DNA of 64,000 nt from Undaria pinnatifida (taxonomy: Eukaryota; Sar; Phaeophyceae; Laminariales; Alariaceae): the NCBI GenBank assembly GCA_012845835.1, contig JABAKD010000003.1, positions 2,290,212 to 2,354,211 of the forward strand. Reading direction: 5' to 3'. The number at the start of each line of letters is the position of its first letter. Position 1 is the stretch's first letter. The position numbers and the translations under genes are program-made. Shown in pieces: positions 11,413 to 22,045 of this stretch. The notes beneath the pieces were generated by a model that was given only the letters and a program-made list of their open reading frames with translations, did no database searches and was not told the origin of the DNA.

Positions 11413-11516
11413 GAGATTCATGCCTCATCGTCCTTCGTCGCCGTAGTTCCCGTTGAAACCCAGCCACCAGATCGTTTGTCTGTTGTTTGTGGGCCCTGAC
11501 GGCACCACCTCGAGCC
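11413..11516 (-). CDS. Exon 27: Arg/Gln-rich helix
   Basis: The acceptor ...ttgtgcttcag lies at 11517. The phase 2 frame reads RGGAVRAHKQQTNDLVAGFQ followed by RELRRRRTMRHES, an arginine-rich helical peptide like the linkers between IQ motifs further upstream. The donor used here (CTC|GTCTGT at 11412) is weak but gives the phase 1 end needed by exon 28. If it is not used, the same frame runs on to a TAG at 11321, and this would be an alternative C-terminus. An about 84-bp direct duplication (11295-11400) covers that alternative end. Confidence 0.5.
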
Positions 11517-11614
11517 CTGAAGCACAATATGACGTCGGCAGCGAACGGGAGTTTTCAAAACTAAATTGGGGTTACGCTAGTCGTTTTTCGTACGGGTATT
11601 AATATTTTAATAAT

Positions 11615-11740
11615 CTGTTTCATCCGACAACGCGGTTCAGCATGAGCTTCAACGCCGATCAGTCATCATAACCATTCCCAGAAGTACAAAAAAAAACAAA
11701 GAGAAACCAACCAAAAAAGGAAACCTATGCTGGGATGTCG
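11615..11740 (+). repeat. Family E repeat copy
   Basis: tccgacaacgcggttcagca, tgagcttcaacgccgatcag, attcccagaagtac, aaaggaaacc: same order as at 12680-12800. Confidence 0.65.
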
Positions 11741-12071
11741 TAGGATATAATTTTATCCTTCGACCCGTCGGGTTCTTATGTGCGTCACCCTTGAGCCGCG
11801 CTTGGGTGCATTTGCAAGGTTGTACAGTAGCGCCCTAAACTTCGTATCAATAGCAGCATCCTAAGTATGAACGTCATAAGCTAGCAGCACCCCCCAGAAA
11901 CTAGTAAAACCTAGCTGCGATGTTGCTGTACGACACTCGACCGACTACACGAAGGGCGTACACGAAAGAGCCTGTGGAAAAAGCATGGGGTTCTAAAAAC
12001 CGGCCTTAGCTTTTTTGGCTCGAACTTCTTCGGAATCCGCACCCCTCTCCTTCTACATCCCCGCAGCTCAC

Positions 12072-12235
12072 CGCCCTTGACGCCCCCGAAGCTGGGCCTG
12101 TATGCGCGTCACCATGCAGACCTCTTTCATTCGCACCGAGCGCCAAGTTGACATGGCGCTCTCCATCAACCGCCTTTGTCGGGCGTCTTTCATCCGGGTG
12201 CGTAACTCCCCCAGCACGCGAGCTCTATCTAGCAT
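12072..12235 (-). CDS. Exon 26: last clear IQ motif
   Basis: Strong acceptor (gcattttttcattag, 12236-12250) and donor (GGGCG|GTGAGC at 12071). 164 nt, phase 0 to 2. The peptide begins MLDRARVLGELRTRMKDAR, has the Trp helix MSTWRSVRMKE and ends with a textbook IQ motif, TRIQAQLRGRQGR. The IQ fits the consensus IQxxxRGxxxR exactly, so calmodulin or EF-hand protein binding is expected. The acceptor end of this exon is repeated three times in degenerate form just upstream (12380-12505). It follows exon 25 in phase 0. Confidence 0.8.
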
Positions 12236-12379
12236 CTAATGAAAAAATGCAGCGAAAACAACGCGGCAAAGCATGGTTCTGGGCAAATGCTATTATTGTT
12301 TGCTCGAGTTGACGTTGCGCTTTCCTACAAAATTGCTTTGGTCGGACATCTCCATTATATCCAGTATCTCATCAAGCAA

Positions 12380-12505
12380 GGAAGCAACAGCACGCGAGCT
12401 CAGTCTAGAGTCCACAAAAACAAGGAAGCACCAGCACGCGAGATCTGCCTGGCGTCTAATCATAGAAGGGAGCACCAGCACACGAGGTCTATGCAGTATA
12501 TGCAC
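12380..12505 (-). repeat. Tandem copies of the exon 26 acceptor edge
   Basis: The string cagcacgcgagctc (end of exon 26 intron plus first bases of the exon, seen on plus as ccagcacgcgagctctatct at 12211-12230) recurs at about 12389, 12433 and 12475 in units of about 45 bp. Each keeps the exon-like end and variants of the ttag acceptor (for example gattag before acgcc). Possible alternative or decayed first parts of exon 26. Confidence 0.65.
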
Positions 12506-12679
12506 AAAAAACAATGTGGTGAATCATTGTGCAGAGTGAAGCAAATCCTTGATTGGTTGTTATTTTTTTTCAGTTCACCCAACGGCACAAAGGACTGTGC
12601 AGGTATGTGTTCCGCTATGCCGGACCCATCAAGTAGACAATCACGACAACAACTCTTGTTTATATTTTAGTTCTTGTTA

Positions 12680-12800
12680 CTATGGCTGTCGTCCGACGGA
12701 GTGCAGCATGAGCTTCAGCATCGATCAGCCATACAAATAATACGGCATTCCCAGACTGCAGAAGAATGCCAGAATGCCAAAGGAAACCCGCAAAAAAGTG
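12680..12800 (+). repeat. Family E repeat copy
   Basis: gtccgacggagtgcagcatg, agcttcagcatcgatcag, cattcccagactgcagaaga, aaaggaaacccgcaaaa. Closely related to 11615-11740. Confidence 0.65.
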
Positions 12801-12937
12801 CACGATACCCTAACTCCTTTACGTGCCTGCTGTTGTCAGCGTAGCATCGGTCTGAACCACCTTGGCAAGCGCCACACTTCACACGTGCTACAAATAATGT
12901 ACTATTAACACTAATACTACGGTACAAGTACATCCTG

Positions 12938-13185
12938 TGTTTTCCGAGGCTCTCAACCACCCGAGGAATTCCACACCTCATCCAAACACTTGAATTTTGA
13001 GTGAATCAAGAGTGCACAGCCCGATGGAACAAACCCATCCATGCATGGCCTAGGAACCCAAAAAACAAATCAATATTGCAAAACACTAATGGCAACATTC
13101 CGGCGATTTGGGGTCAAGGAGCCCCGTCCCGTCATTCAGAAAACAACAAAAAGCCCAAACGAGGTATCTCGTAATACATCGTTTT
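12938..13185 (-). repeat. Family A repeat, tandem pair copy 1
   Basis: Reads ccgaggctctcaaccacccg, catgcatggcctaggaaccc, ggcgatttggggtcaaggag, ccccgtcccgtcattcag on plus. In family A orientation the core is ctaggccatg and the outer end is atcgtagcacgcgt. Followed head to tail by a second copy. Confidence 0.75.
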
Positions 13186-13455
13186 TTTTCCCGAGGCTCC
13201 TAACCACTTAAGGACCTCCATATCTCAACCCCAAAAACTGATTTTTCGAAAAGCTAAGAGGGCAACCCGATGAAGAAGAAACCCATGCATGCATGACCTA
13301 GGGGTACGAAAAAAAAAGCAATACGTATTGCGAAGCAATAACGGCATCATTCCGGCAATTTTGCCCCCCCCCCGTCGTTCAGAAAAAAACAAAAAGCCAA
13401 ATATAGGTATACCTTAATACATACTCTCAGTACATGGTAGCACGCGTCACCACCC
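13186..13455 (-). repeat. Family A repeat, tandem pair copy 2
   Basis: ccgaggctcctaaccacttaagg, gcatgcatgacctagggg, cattccggcaattttg, cccgtcgttcag and end tggtagcacgcgtcac. Complete copy next to copy 1 in the same orientation. Confidence 0.75.
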
Positions 13456-13507
13456 TTGCTCCGGCCTTCCTTCTATCTGCCACCGCCAACGACGAGCTCA
13501 CACCCCC

Positions 13508-13592
13508 CTGAACCCACCCGCTGGTGCCTTGCCCAATCTAGAGCGCCTCGTCAAGCCGCTTTGCCCTATGCAGCACTTTGTGCTACGGTAGA
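13508..13592 (-). pseudogene. Decayed copy of the 3' end of exon 25
   Basis: The minus strand here aligns with exon 25 and its donor: gggcaaagcggcttgacgag against gggacaagcggcttggaggg, and gggcaaggcaccagcgg|gtgggt against gggcaagacaccatcgg|gtgagt. The frame is disrupted relative to exon 25. It lies about 1.2 kb downstream of the real exon. Confidence 0.7.
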
Positions 13593-13809
13593 CAAGGACT
13601 ACGGACTGATACGCAATTAACACAACTGTGTCAGGAAAATAAGCAACAGTTTATTTCAATAATAGTAATGTCGAAAGGTTGTTTATATTTCCGTACATAT
13701 TGGTAGACATTAACTATTAATGACAGGTTTTCATATACTTTTGTGGGCATGTTTATGAGTGAGCGAGATTGAACCTCCTGCTGTACGTAGTCGCATGGAA
13801 AACGTATCA

Positions 13810-14416
13810 AAGTCATCCCTCTATAGTGCGGTAGGGGTTGCTTTTCTTGGGCCATGTCGTGTTGCTGACCGTCTATAGTGCGGCAGGGGTTGATTTTTGT
13901 GGGCCGTATGGTGTTGCTGACCTTCTATAGTGCGGTAGGGTTTGCTTTTTGTGGGCCATATGGTGTTGCTGACCTTCCATAGTGCGGTCGGGGTTGCTTT
14001 TTTGGGGCCATATGGTGTTGCTGACCTTCCATAGTGCGGTAGGGGTTGCTTTTTTGGGGCCATATAGTGTTGCTGACCTTCTATAGTGCGGTAGGGATTT
14101 TTATTTATTTTTTGAGCTCATCTCAAGTGAGACACTGCGGGTGAGTCATTAGTCAAGTTTGTTTGTGTTGTTGTGTTACATTGTTACCACGAACGGTGTT
14201 ACAGTGTTACAGTGTTACTGTGTTACAGTGTTACAGTGTTATACAGTGTTACAGTGTTACTAGTGTTACTAGTGTTACTAGTGTTACTAGTGTTACTAGT
14301 GTTGGTCGGGTTGCGCGAACGAACGCCTTCGAAGTCATGCTTCGAGTGAGAGACTGCACTTCCCCGTGTTAGAAAGCTCAGACAATTAGTTCCGTTGCAC
14401 CCCTACCGCAGCAAGA
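13810..14416 (-). mobile_element. Family B MITE, copy 2, expanded by two arrays
   Basis: One end gtcatccctctatagtgcgg, other end cacccctaccgcagc, internal gttggtcgggttgcgcgaac and cttcgaagtcatgcttcg identify family B. Next to the first end a unit of about 58 bp (tatagtgcggtaggggttgc, then gggccatatggtgttgctgacc) repeats about five times (13810-14097). An 8-bp array (gtgttaca/gtgttact, 14170-14305) replaces part of the middle. Confidence 0.85.
14170..14305. repeat. GTGTTACA-type 8-bp array inside family B copy 2
   Basis: Repeats of acagtgtt, with a block of gtgttacta repeats at the right (five units). Located in the middle of the family B element, between its two recognisable ends. Confidence 0.85.
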
Positions 14417-14426
14417 CTGATCAATC

Positions 14427-14660
14427 GATATATCGATATAGCGATAATGCGATATAGCGATATAGCGATATAGCGATATAGTGATATAGTGATATAGCGA
14501 TATAGCGATATAGCGATATAGCGATATAGTGATATAGTGATATAGCGATATAGCGATATAGCGATATAGCGATATAGCGATATAGCGATATAGCGATATA
14601 GTGATATAGTGATATAGCGATATAGCGATATAGCGATATAGCGATATAGCGATATTCAGG
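14427..14660. repeat. GATATAGC octanucleotide array
   Basis: About 28 units of gatatagc with gatatagt variants at regular places, suggesting a higher-order pattern of short blocks. The minus frames read as repeated YRYIAISL because 24 bp (three units) is a multiple of three; not a gene. Confidence 0.95.
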
Positions 14661-14730
14661 GTTTTCGTCCGTGAGCTCACATCCCAACAGAAAATAACTC
14701 AAACCTCGCGTTCCCCCTCACTAAACTCAC

Positions 14731-14881
14731 CCGATGGTGTCTTGCCCGAACGAGCGCGCCCCTCCAAGCCGCTTGTCCCGTGCGACACTTTTCGTACAAC
14801 TGAATGTGGTCTCTGATAAGCGTGGTCACGTAGTCGCTCATGATTTCCTGGGCGAACGACCTGATTGCTTCCAAGTTCCGC
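14731..14881 (-). CDS. Exon 25: helical segment between IQ motifs
   Basis: Acceptor attttgttctggccgtatgtctgggcag has a good pyrimidine tract, and the donor is ATCGG|GTGAGT. 151 nt, phase 2 to 0. The peptide contains RNLEAIRSFAQEIMSDYVTT, then a segment with HIQLYEKC and AAWRGALVRARHHR, giving a weak, spaced IQ/RG signature rather than a perfect IQ. The length and phases equal those of exon 23 (151 nt, phase 2 to 0), which suggests an ancient unit. A decayed copy of its 3' third, including the donor, lies at 13508-13592. Confidence 0.75.
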
Positions 14882-15284
14882 CTGCCCAGACATACGGCCA
14901 GAACAAAATGCGTAAATAGTGCAAAATAGCTCAAAATCGTATATAACGGAGATCCGCAGTTAGAAGGATGGATTATCAAACAACAAAGGGGGCAAAAAGG
15001 CACCCGCCTTCGTTGAATAGTGTTATAAGGCTTAGTTTGGGTAAGCTATTGGTTAACCAGTTGCAAGTGGTCAAACGGACTAATACCCCACTAAGTCCTT
15101 AACAATAGTGTTTGGCTCAAATTCGGTTGGCTGGTCTTACCGGATATACAGAGCCTCAATCGAACACAGTCGTGGCGTATCGTAGGAGAGAGCTAGCCTG
15201 AAAGATGGTGGTGCTTTCCTCTTTTGTGTGTGATTACATCTTGTTAACAATAGATCTCCGTAAAAAAACAGTTTGCTTGTTAAT

Positions 15285-16060
15285 GAGTCACCCATCCCAC
15301 GCTAGGCAGGGGTGCAGAAGATTCTACGAATTTTTTGAGCTCCTAACATGAGGAGCTAGCTCAATTTCAACATCAATATCAACATCAACATCACCCGAAA
15401 CATGATTTCGAAGGCATTCGTTCGCGCAACCCGACCAACGTTTATTTGTGCCATTAACAGTCCTGCAACACACATATTCTCGCAGAAAGGGCCAAACTAA
15501 CCGGTAGTGCCTCACTTGAGGAGCTCAACCGCACTATAGCGGTCAGAAACACCATATGGCCCGAAAGAAGCAACCCCTGCCGCACTATAAAAGGTCAACA
15601 ACACCATATGGCCCACAAAAAGCAACCCCTACCGCACTATGGAAGTCAGCAACACCATATGGCCCACAAAAAGCAACCCCTACCGCACTATGGAAGGTCA
15701 GCAACACCATATGGCCCAAAAAAAGCAACCCGTACCGCACTATAGAAGGTCAAAAACATCATATGGCCCAAAAAAAACAACCCCTACCGCACTATATAGG
15801 GCCAGGAACACCATATAGCCCAAGAAAAACAACCTTTACCGCACGATGGAAGGTCAGCAACACCATATGGCCCCCAAAACGCAACCCCTGCCGCACTACA
15901 GAAGGTCAGCAACACCATATGGCCCAAAAAAAGCAACCCGTACCGCACTATGGAAGATCAACAACACCACATGGCCCAAGAAAAGCAAACTCTACCGCAC
16001 TATGAAAGGTCGGAAACACCATATGGCCCAAGAAAAGCAACACCTACCGTGGGATGACTC
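15285..16060 (+). mobile_element. Family B MITE, copy 3, expanded by a 58-bp array
   Basis: Left end gagtcacccatcccacgcta, internal acccgaaacatgatttcgaa, cgttcgcgcaacccgaccaa, gaggagctcaaccgcactat, right end cacctaccgtgggatgactc. From about 15530 to 16050 the sub-terminal unit ccgcactatggaaggtcagc plus aacaccatatggcccaaaaa repeats about nine times. The same unit, in reverse orientation, is amplified in copy 2. Confidence 0.85.
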
Positions 16061-16083
16061 GTTTGCGATTTTCAAGCTCTGGA

Positions 16084-16578
16084 GGGTTGGAAAAAAAATA
16101 AAAATAAAAATGTTATTGAAACCGACGAATGTCATACGCACCCTAAGGGGCAACCAGACCCACGAAAAAAATAGGTTAGAAAACAAGAAAAAAATGGCGG
16201 GAAAATGTATTTCTTCAACTGTTTGTTTTCCCCGCTGATTTTACATGGGTTGGGTTGGCCTTGTGTTATGAAATTCGTCGGTTTCGATCTTTTTCGTTTT
16301 TCATTTTTTTCAAACCCAACAGAGGTTGGAAATCGCAAACATCTTGTTACCTGGAAATGGAAAACATTAAAAAAAGTAAAAATAGAATTGAGACCAACCA
16401 ACGAGCCCAAGGCTGACCAACCCGCGAAGTACCTAGGCTTGAAAAAAATAAATCGTACGAAAACGTATTTCTTAAACCATTTGTTTCCGCTGATTTTTTT
16501 TTTGTGGGTTGGGTTTGGCCTTGTGTTACATATGACATTCGTCGGTTTCGACACTATTTTCGTATTTTTTCCAACCCA
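16084..16578. mobile_element. AT-rich element with about 50-bp terminal inverted repeats
   Basis: The left end gttggaaaaaaaataaaaat...gaaaccgacgaatgtcat and the right end atgacattcgtcggtttcga...cgtattttttccaac are inverted. The middle contains a second set (aaattcgtcggtttcgat near 16270), so the structure is a nested or tandem pair. Related sequence, accaaccaacgtcataacag, is at 33650-33740. Confidence 0.7.
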
Positions 16579-16740
16579 ACATAATTTGTTTTAAAAATAG
16601 CAAACACCCTAATGTACCTGGCATTGAACTGTGAAAGGATGGGAGAGTTTACAGTCTTACATACCACGGCCACACCGCATGATGACGATTTCATCCCGCA
16701 CGCCCCTCAATATTGCATGGTTTGCCTGACGTTTTGTTAC

Positions 16741-16874
16741 CTGGTGAGCCATCCCCTGATGTGACCTTGGAAAATCGAGAAGGCCTTCCATCGTAGGCAG
16801 AATCCACCCCACAGGCCCCATACCACAGAGAGGTCACGCCTCCGCCTGGCCGACGCCACTAGGCAGAGGGCATC
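16741..16874 (-). CDS. Exon 24: Trp helix plus IQ-like motif
   Basis: Found by looking for the phase 0 to 2 exon that the neighbours required. Acceptor ataaatattgtaattgcgcag, donor ACCAG|GTAACA. 134 nt. The peptide has VASARRRRDLSVVWGLWGGF and then WKAFSIFQGHIRGWLT, where FQGHIRGWLTR (R completed by the junction) is an IQ-like motif with Phe for Ile. A sequence that fits a predicted phase and carries the expected motif is strong evidence that it is real. Confidence 0.8.
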
Positions 16875-17218
16875 CTGCGCAATTACAATATTTATAATAA
16901 TAGGTGTGTGTGGGTGAGAGTTTTGTTCGAATTATTTTGTCGAGAGAAGTTGGGTGTGCGATTTCTCTCTGGAATTATTTCATCGGGAAGTAATAAACGT
17001 TCACGATCGACTATCTGTGTCGAATGATTTCATCGGGGAAAAAAACTCACGCGGTTAAGCTTAATCGAATAGCTAAATCGGGAAGTTATTAATACGTGTT
17101 TAGAGTTTTCCCGAAATACTTGTCTGCTGTAACTTAGACCTGTGTGTTGTGGGCTTTCTTTCGAGTTATTGAAATCGGGGAACTTGCAGCTTGCAGGGCT
17201 CTTTGGCATGGTCGTGTT

Positions 17219-17340
17219 CCGTGAACAGCAGTGTCAGCAGTGTCAACGGTGTCAACATCGACAGCGTCAACAGTGTCAACAGTGTCAACAGCGTCAACAG
17301 TCCACAACGGCATCAACAGCGTCGACGGTGTCAACACCGT
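17219..17340. repeat. 9-bp GTCAACAGT array
   Basis: About thirteen units of caacagtgt/caacagcgt. Adjacent to the 31-bp array at 17341-17470. Confidence 0.85.
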
Positions 17341-17470
17341 ACTAGCGCGGGCACCACGCGTTGTATTCCATTAGACTAAGGACACGCGTTGTAGTCCATT
17401 AGACTAAGGACACGCGTTGTATTCCGTTAGACTAAGGATACGCGTTGTATTCCATTCGACTATTGTACTA
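17341..17470. repeat. 31-bp tandem repeat, four units
   Basis: Unit acgcgttgtattccattaga plus ctaaggac repeats four times with few changes. Confidence 0.85.
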
Positions 17471-17499
17471 TTCTGCTACGATGGTTACAGGTGCCACTT

Positions 17500-17860
17500 T
17501 TTTTGGTTTGAATCGTTTTCTTGAAGTGGCGGGGCTGCTTACCCCCAAATCGTCGGAGACTTCATTTTCTTTTTTGCAAAAATAGTTGTCTTATCAATAG
17601 TACTCCCTAGGCTACGGGATTGTTCGCCGTGTATATGCATTAGTAGCACCTTCAATTTTTTGTCTCCGAATCGGTTTTTGGGAGCGGTGCAGTAGGGTTC
17701 CTTAACCCCCCTTTAAAGCCCCAGCACCCCTCCCTATACTAACTTCAAGTTAATCTGTCCCCGAAAAGGCGTTCCAGTGGTGTAGGGTTTCTTAAGGACG
17801 AAGGCCTGTGCGGTGGTATTGTATTAATAGTATAACACCCCCTTTTTTACTCTCAATAGT
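17500..17860 (+). repeat. Family A repeat copy with tail
   Basis: gaatcgttttcttgaagtgg, cccccaaatcgtcgg, ccctaggctacgggattg, ctccgaatcggtttttgg, then a tail ccctttaaagccccagcacc and ccctatactaacttcaag that also occurs near 20.2, 26.5 and 27.7 kb. Confidence 0.75.
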
Positions 17861-18039
17861 GTGTTGAGCCAGTCGCGCTCGGGTGACTCTGAACCTCACC
17901 GGCGAAAATAGTTGAGGCCATCTGTTAGGCGAAGCGTACGGCATGCTGCCATTCCATGGGTGTGGGTCCATATCGACAAACGTAATACACAGAACGAAAG
18001 CTTAAGATCGCATAGGAGATGCATGCGACGATAGCGGTA

Positions 18040-18292
18040 CGAGCAATTTTCCTCTGAAACGTTTTCTGAATGACCGGGCTCCTTGACCCAAAATCGTCGG
18101 GAAAAAAATAAATAATAGGCCATTGTTGTCAAAGTGATTCTCGTTGTGTACCTAGGCCATGGGGTGTTCCATCCGGTCAGCAGTTTTTTTTTTCTCCGAA
18201 ATCAGTTTTTGGGTTGAGATTGACATGTCTTAAGCTCCGAAAGTTAGGTTGGACCTCAGAAAAAAAGTGGCGCACCTTTATCGTAGCACGCG
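18040..18292 (+). repeat. Family A repeat copy, complete
   Basis: gttttctgaatgaccgggct, ccttgacccaaaatcgtcgg, tgtacctaggccatgggg, ctccgaaatcagtttttggg and the end tttatcgtagcacgcgtcag. One of the best copies with 28105-28350. Confidence 0.8.
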
Positions 18293-18909
18293 TCAGGAAA
18301 AGGGGAGGCGTTCGCGCGAGTGACCCTGAGCCGTCTCAACAAAAGCCCCCCTCTAAGGACCCTTATGGTAATGGATCGCTCTAGTGCTGGGGTGATCAAG
18401 CTCATGAGGTCCGTTGCATCAGGCCGTGGGGACGGGATCAGGCGGAGGAGTAGAGCAGAGAACCAAGGGAGAAGACGTAGAAGAAGAGTTGTATTATAGA
18501 GAAGATGGAGAAAACACTGCGGGCGTATCCCATCGGAACCGACCCACAACCAAACCATCACCGCAACAGGCATGCTTCCACCGGGGTGACTGATCGTGAC
18601 AGCGCACCACATCGATATCTACATCCAATAGAATGCCTCCATTTCCCAATACCAAACTCTCCTATATTACCCGTACATACATGCGTGAATCACACGTCTG
18701 TCCGTAAACTAGTTGGACATACCGCATATCTGGCAGACTGCAAGTACTAGATCATATGGTACCGTCAGCCTTGGTCCAGGTGAGGTGCGCCTGAGTACCG
18801 TACTATTAGTATGCTCTATAACACTATATTACTAAATTACCACATCAGACGGAGGGAGACGCGTACTGGTAAGACTACGGTATCGGGTGAGACGTGAAAC
18901 CAAACCGTT

Positions 18910-19620
18910 TGTCGCGTCAAACATCGCATTCAACGTAGTTCGCTTTTGGTGTTGAGCAGCACGGTGCAATTACCGACTACACCGCCGAGCAAGCATCACA
19001 TTCAACATGGTTCGCCTTGTTGTGCCCAGTGGTGCCGTGTAAAAAAGGGCTAGTCGCGCTTTCCCTGAATAGGATCACCCCCAACTGACGGTATATGGCC
19101 AGACCACAAATTCGTGCGAAAAAGTCGGGCTTTTCGGTATTCCAACAGACTATGCACGAATCGTGTCGTGAACACGACGGCACTAGCAGGCACCTGACCA
19201 GACGTTTCTCGAGCAAGCATGGCATTTGTCAGAAAGAAGTCCGCCTTGAGTTGAAAGTGGTACGGCGCAAATACCCGAGCAAAGCACGGCATTTCAACGG
19301 AATTCGCCTCGTGTTGAGTGGTACGGTGCAAACGACGCTTCTCGAGCAAGCACCGCCTGTGCAACATAATAACATAATTGATTCGCATTGTGCTAAATGG
19401 CATGGTGAAAGGACCGCATCTCGAACAAGCATGCCATTCAACATAATTCGCCCTCTTTGTGCCGAGCGGTGCGGCGCAAACACCGTTTCTCGAGCAAGCC
19501 TTGCATTCACTCAACACAGGCTGCCTTGTGCTGAGTGGGTCGGTGCAAATAACATTTTTTTCTCAAGCAAGCACGGCAATTCAACAGATTTCGTCCGGTT
19601 GTGTTGAATCGTGCTAGGTA
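18910..19620. repeat. About 65-bp tandem repeat with an insertion
   Basis: Unit tctcgagcaagcatggcatt, tcaacataattcgcc, ttgtgctgagcggtgcggtg, caaacaccg repeats about nine times. A unique block of about 110 bp interrupts it near 19070-19180. Frames on both strands are partly open but show no motif. Confidence 0.85.
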
Positions 19621-19837
19621 CCCGGCACAAACAAGGAATGCAAAACGAGCAAACTTTTTCACGAACAGTTTTTCATTAACACATCCGCACAAAAAAGCGC
19701 ATAACACGCTGCTTCCCCCCCCCCCCCCAACTGGCGGCTTTTAGCTACGAGAGCACAAATTAGTGTGGGTAGCTAACCCCGAGACGCATGCTAGGATAGA
19801 GGTACCAGTGTTGTACTTTTTCGCTGAATCTTTTTCT

Positions 19838-20167
19838 GAGTCATCCCTCTAAAGTGCTGTAGGGGTCGCAGTTTTGGGGCCAAACCCTTCTGAGCTTCTG
19901 AGCTTCTGACCTCTACAGTGCGGTTGAACTCCTCAAGCATGGTGGAACTATTGACCAGCAAAATAATACTTTCACGACGAAGACGGTTGTTGTAGGACTA
20001 GCGCATAGAAACGTTTGGTCGGGTGTTGCGCAAACGAATATCTTCGAAGGTCATGTTTCGGCGTGATGTTGACGTTGATGTTGAAATTCAGCTAGATCCT
20101 CATGTTAGGAGAGCTCCGAAATTTCTTAGAATCTTCTGCGGCACCCCTACCGTGGGGTGACCCCTCT
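19838..20167 (-). mobile_element. Family B MITE, copy 4
   Basis: Ends gagtcatccctctaaagtgc and cacccctaccgtggggtgac; internal ggtcgggtgttgcgcaaacg, cttcgaaggtcatgtttcgg, gaaatttcttagaatcttctg. Minimal internal expansion (gagcttct repeated). Confidence 0.8.
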
Positions 20168-20400
20168 CAAAGGCGGGGCTCCTTAACGCCTGGAGAACTG
20201 GAAACCCTTTTTTTAAGACAATTTTACTTGAAGTTAGTATAGGGGGGATTTGGGGCTCTAGAGTCGGAAAATTGATATTTAGTGTTTCAGCAATGTTTTT
20301 ATCCTCGTATAATTAGGCCATGGGATTGATCATCAAGTTCTGCTGTAGTACCCCCTCCCCCCCCGCCCTCCCAAAATCAGGTTCTCAGGAGGATTTATAG
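20168..20400. repeat. Family A-related fragment
   Basis: ggggctccttaacgcc, acttgaagttagtatagggg, gggctctagagtcgg, aggccatgggattgatc: pieces of family A core and of its tail in scrambled order, directly next to family B copy 4. Confidence 0.55.
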
Positions 20401-20529
20401 AGCTCTTCAAGAGTGAGAAAGGAACAAACCTCATACATGAATTATGAACTATTGGTGCTCTTTGCGGGGCAAAAATTGTGCGCTTTTACCCCAGCGTGTG
20501 GCCCGAGTCAAGTCGGCGGTGGCCGGTAC

Positions 20530-20680
20530 CTGCTGCGTTCTGCGCAGGATCAACTTCCTGGAGAATGCCGCCCTTGCCCGGTGGCCTCGATACAACGCGA
20601 CGAACTTGGACACTGTACGACTCAACCCCAACAGCACGCCCCACTCCCTGAAAGCTGTCTCGAGAGTCGTACGTCGGCAC
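20530..20680 (-). CDS. Exon 23: Trp helix plus IQ-like motif
   Basis: Acceptor atgcgcctcttag, donor GCAG|GTACCG. 151 nt, phase 2 to 0. The peptide reads CRRTTLETAFREWGVLLGLS and then SKFVALYRGHRARAAFSRK. FREW is the same Trp helix core seen in exon 19, and FVALYRGHRAR keeps the RG and the last Arg of an IQ motif while the IQ pair itself is replaced. About 40 bp of its acceptor end recur in degenerate form at 21105-21150. A family X repeat begins only 38 bp away on the genomic right side (20718). Confidence 0.8.
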
Positions 20681-20717
20681 CTAAGAGGCGCATGGAGAGG
20701 AAAGCGGCACAGCACAT

Positions 20718-20975
20718 TAGACTGATTCTAAGATAGCCCCCCCGCCCAAACAAGCGATTTTCTGTAACGAACGTTTCATGGCTGCTCGACGCGAGGAAGG
20801 ATTATTTGAAGAAAAATATCTGCACACGTTCTTTTTGTATGCAAGTGACGGGCGAACGAGGACGTAGGGGTGGCGAGGGGCACCGTGTTTCAGGAGCTAC
20901 GGCCGGGAGTCGGTTTCAAACCGGCCATTTCGTGGAAGAAAAGTTGAGGGGGCTAACGTAGGACGACTTAGGATT
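20718..20975 (+). repeat. Family X repeat, copy 1
   Basis: Three-copy family. Shared blocks: agactgattctaagata, aacgaacgtttcatggctgc, gcgaggaagga, gaggacgtaggggtggc, ggggcaccgtgtttcaggag, ggtttcaaaccggccatttcgt. The short palindrome ggtttcaaaaccgg is kept in all copies. No transposase. Confidence 0.75.
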
Positions 20976-21104
20976 GCTCATGCGCTCGGGGAAGTATCGT
21001 CTTATAGATCGAAATTAAATAATACCGGTAATCGTTTATTGTCTCTTTTGCGCTGTTTCCGAAAAGAAGCACTACTTAGGACTCCGCACGAGTCGTCAAC
21101 GATA

Positions 21105-21150
21105 ATACCTCTCATCCCCTGAAGGTGGCCTCGAGGGTCGGCACTATCGT
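21105..21150 (-). pseudogene. Decayed copy of the acceptor end of exon 23
   Basis: Plus-strand catcccctgaaggtggcctc, gagggtcggcac aligns with cactccctgaaagctgtctc, gagagtcgtacgtcggcac of exon 23. It is about 430 bp upstream of the real exon in the direction of transcription. Short and diverged. Confidence 0.5.
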
Positions 21151-21430
21151 CGCCACCTGGGACGGGAGTAGAGATGGATGCGTCACAGACAGACAGCCTT
21201 TACTTTACACGATTGCTCTAGGTTCTGTATTTGTACCGTCCACCTTTCAAAACCATCCAATATAATTATATGTTTTAGCCTTTATCCTATTGTTGGACAT
21301 ACGCCACAAGCACTAAGAAATAAGTCAGCGCTTTCACAGGGAGTGCCCGCGACAGAGGTGAGACATGATTTCGACGTCTAGCCGACTCCCCCCCCCCCTC
21401 TCACACCCACACTGCATGCAGCAACTCAGC

Positions 21431-21535
21431 GACCGACCTTCTTAAACCGCTTAGCCCTGTCGCTTGTCAACGCCACCAACAATCGCCCCTGCCCCCCCCC
21501 CCCCCCCCCCTCATGACGCCTCTTCCTCCCCCCCC
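21431..21535 (-). pseudogene. Decayed copy of the 3' half of exon 22
   Basis: Minus-strand translation GGQGRLLVALTSDRAKRFKK corresponds to GEQGRVLVALTRDRADRFEK of exon 22. The DNA is also alike (cttgtcaacgccaccaacaatcgcccctg against ctcgtcaacgccaccaatac cgcccctg). A poly-C run replaces the IQ core. Lies 1.1 kb downstream of exon 22. Confidence 0.75.
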
Positions 21536-21684
21536 GAAAAGACACATCGTGTGGCCAGCGTGTGGTTCCAGTATGACAAGGGTTTGTGGATAGAACGGTA
21601 GAAACATGTTGTACTAAGTATGTTGTATTTGTATGTTGTGTGTTGTATGTTGTATGTTGCATGTTGTATGTTGTATGCGAAAAA

Positions 21685-22045
<361 letters not shown>

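Noticed and set aside
14378-14702. Repeated YRYIAISL ORFs on the minus strand
   Set aside because: Direct result of the 8-bp GATATAGC array; three units equal 24 bp and stay in frame.
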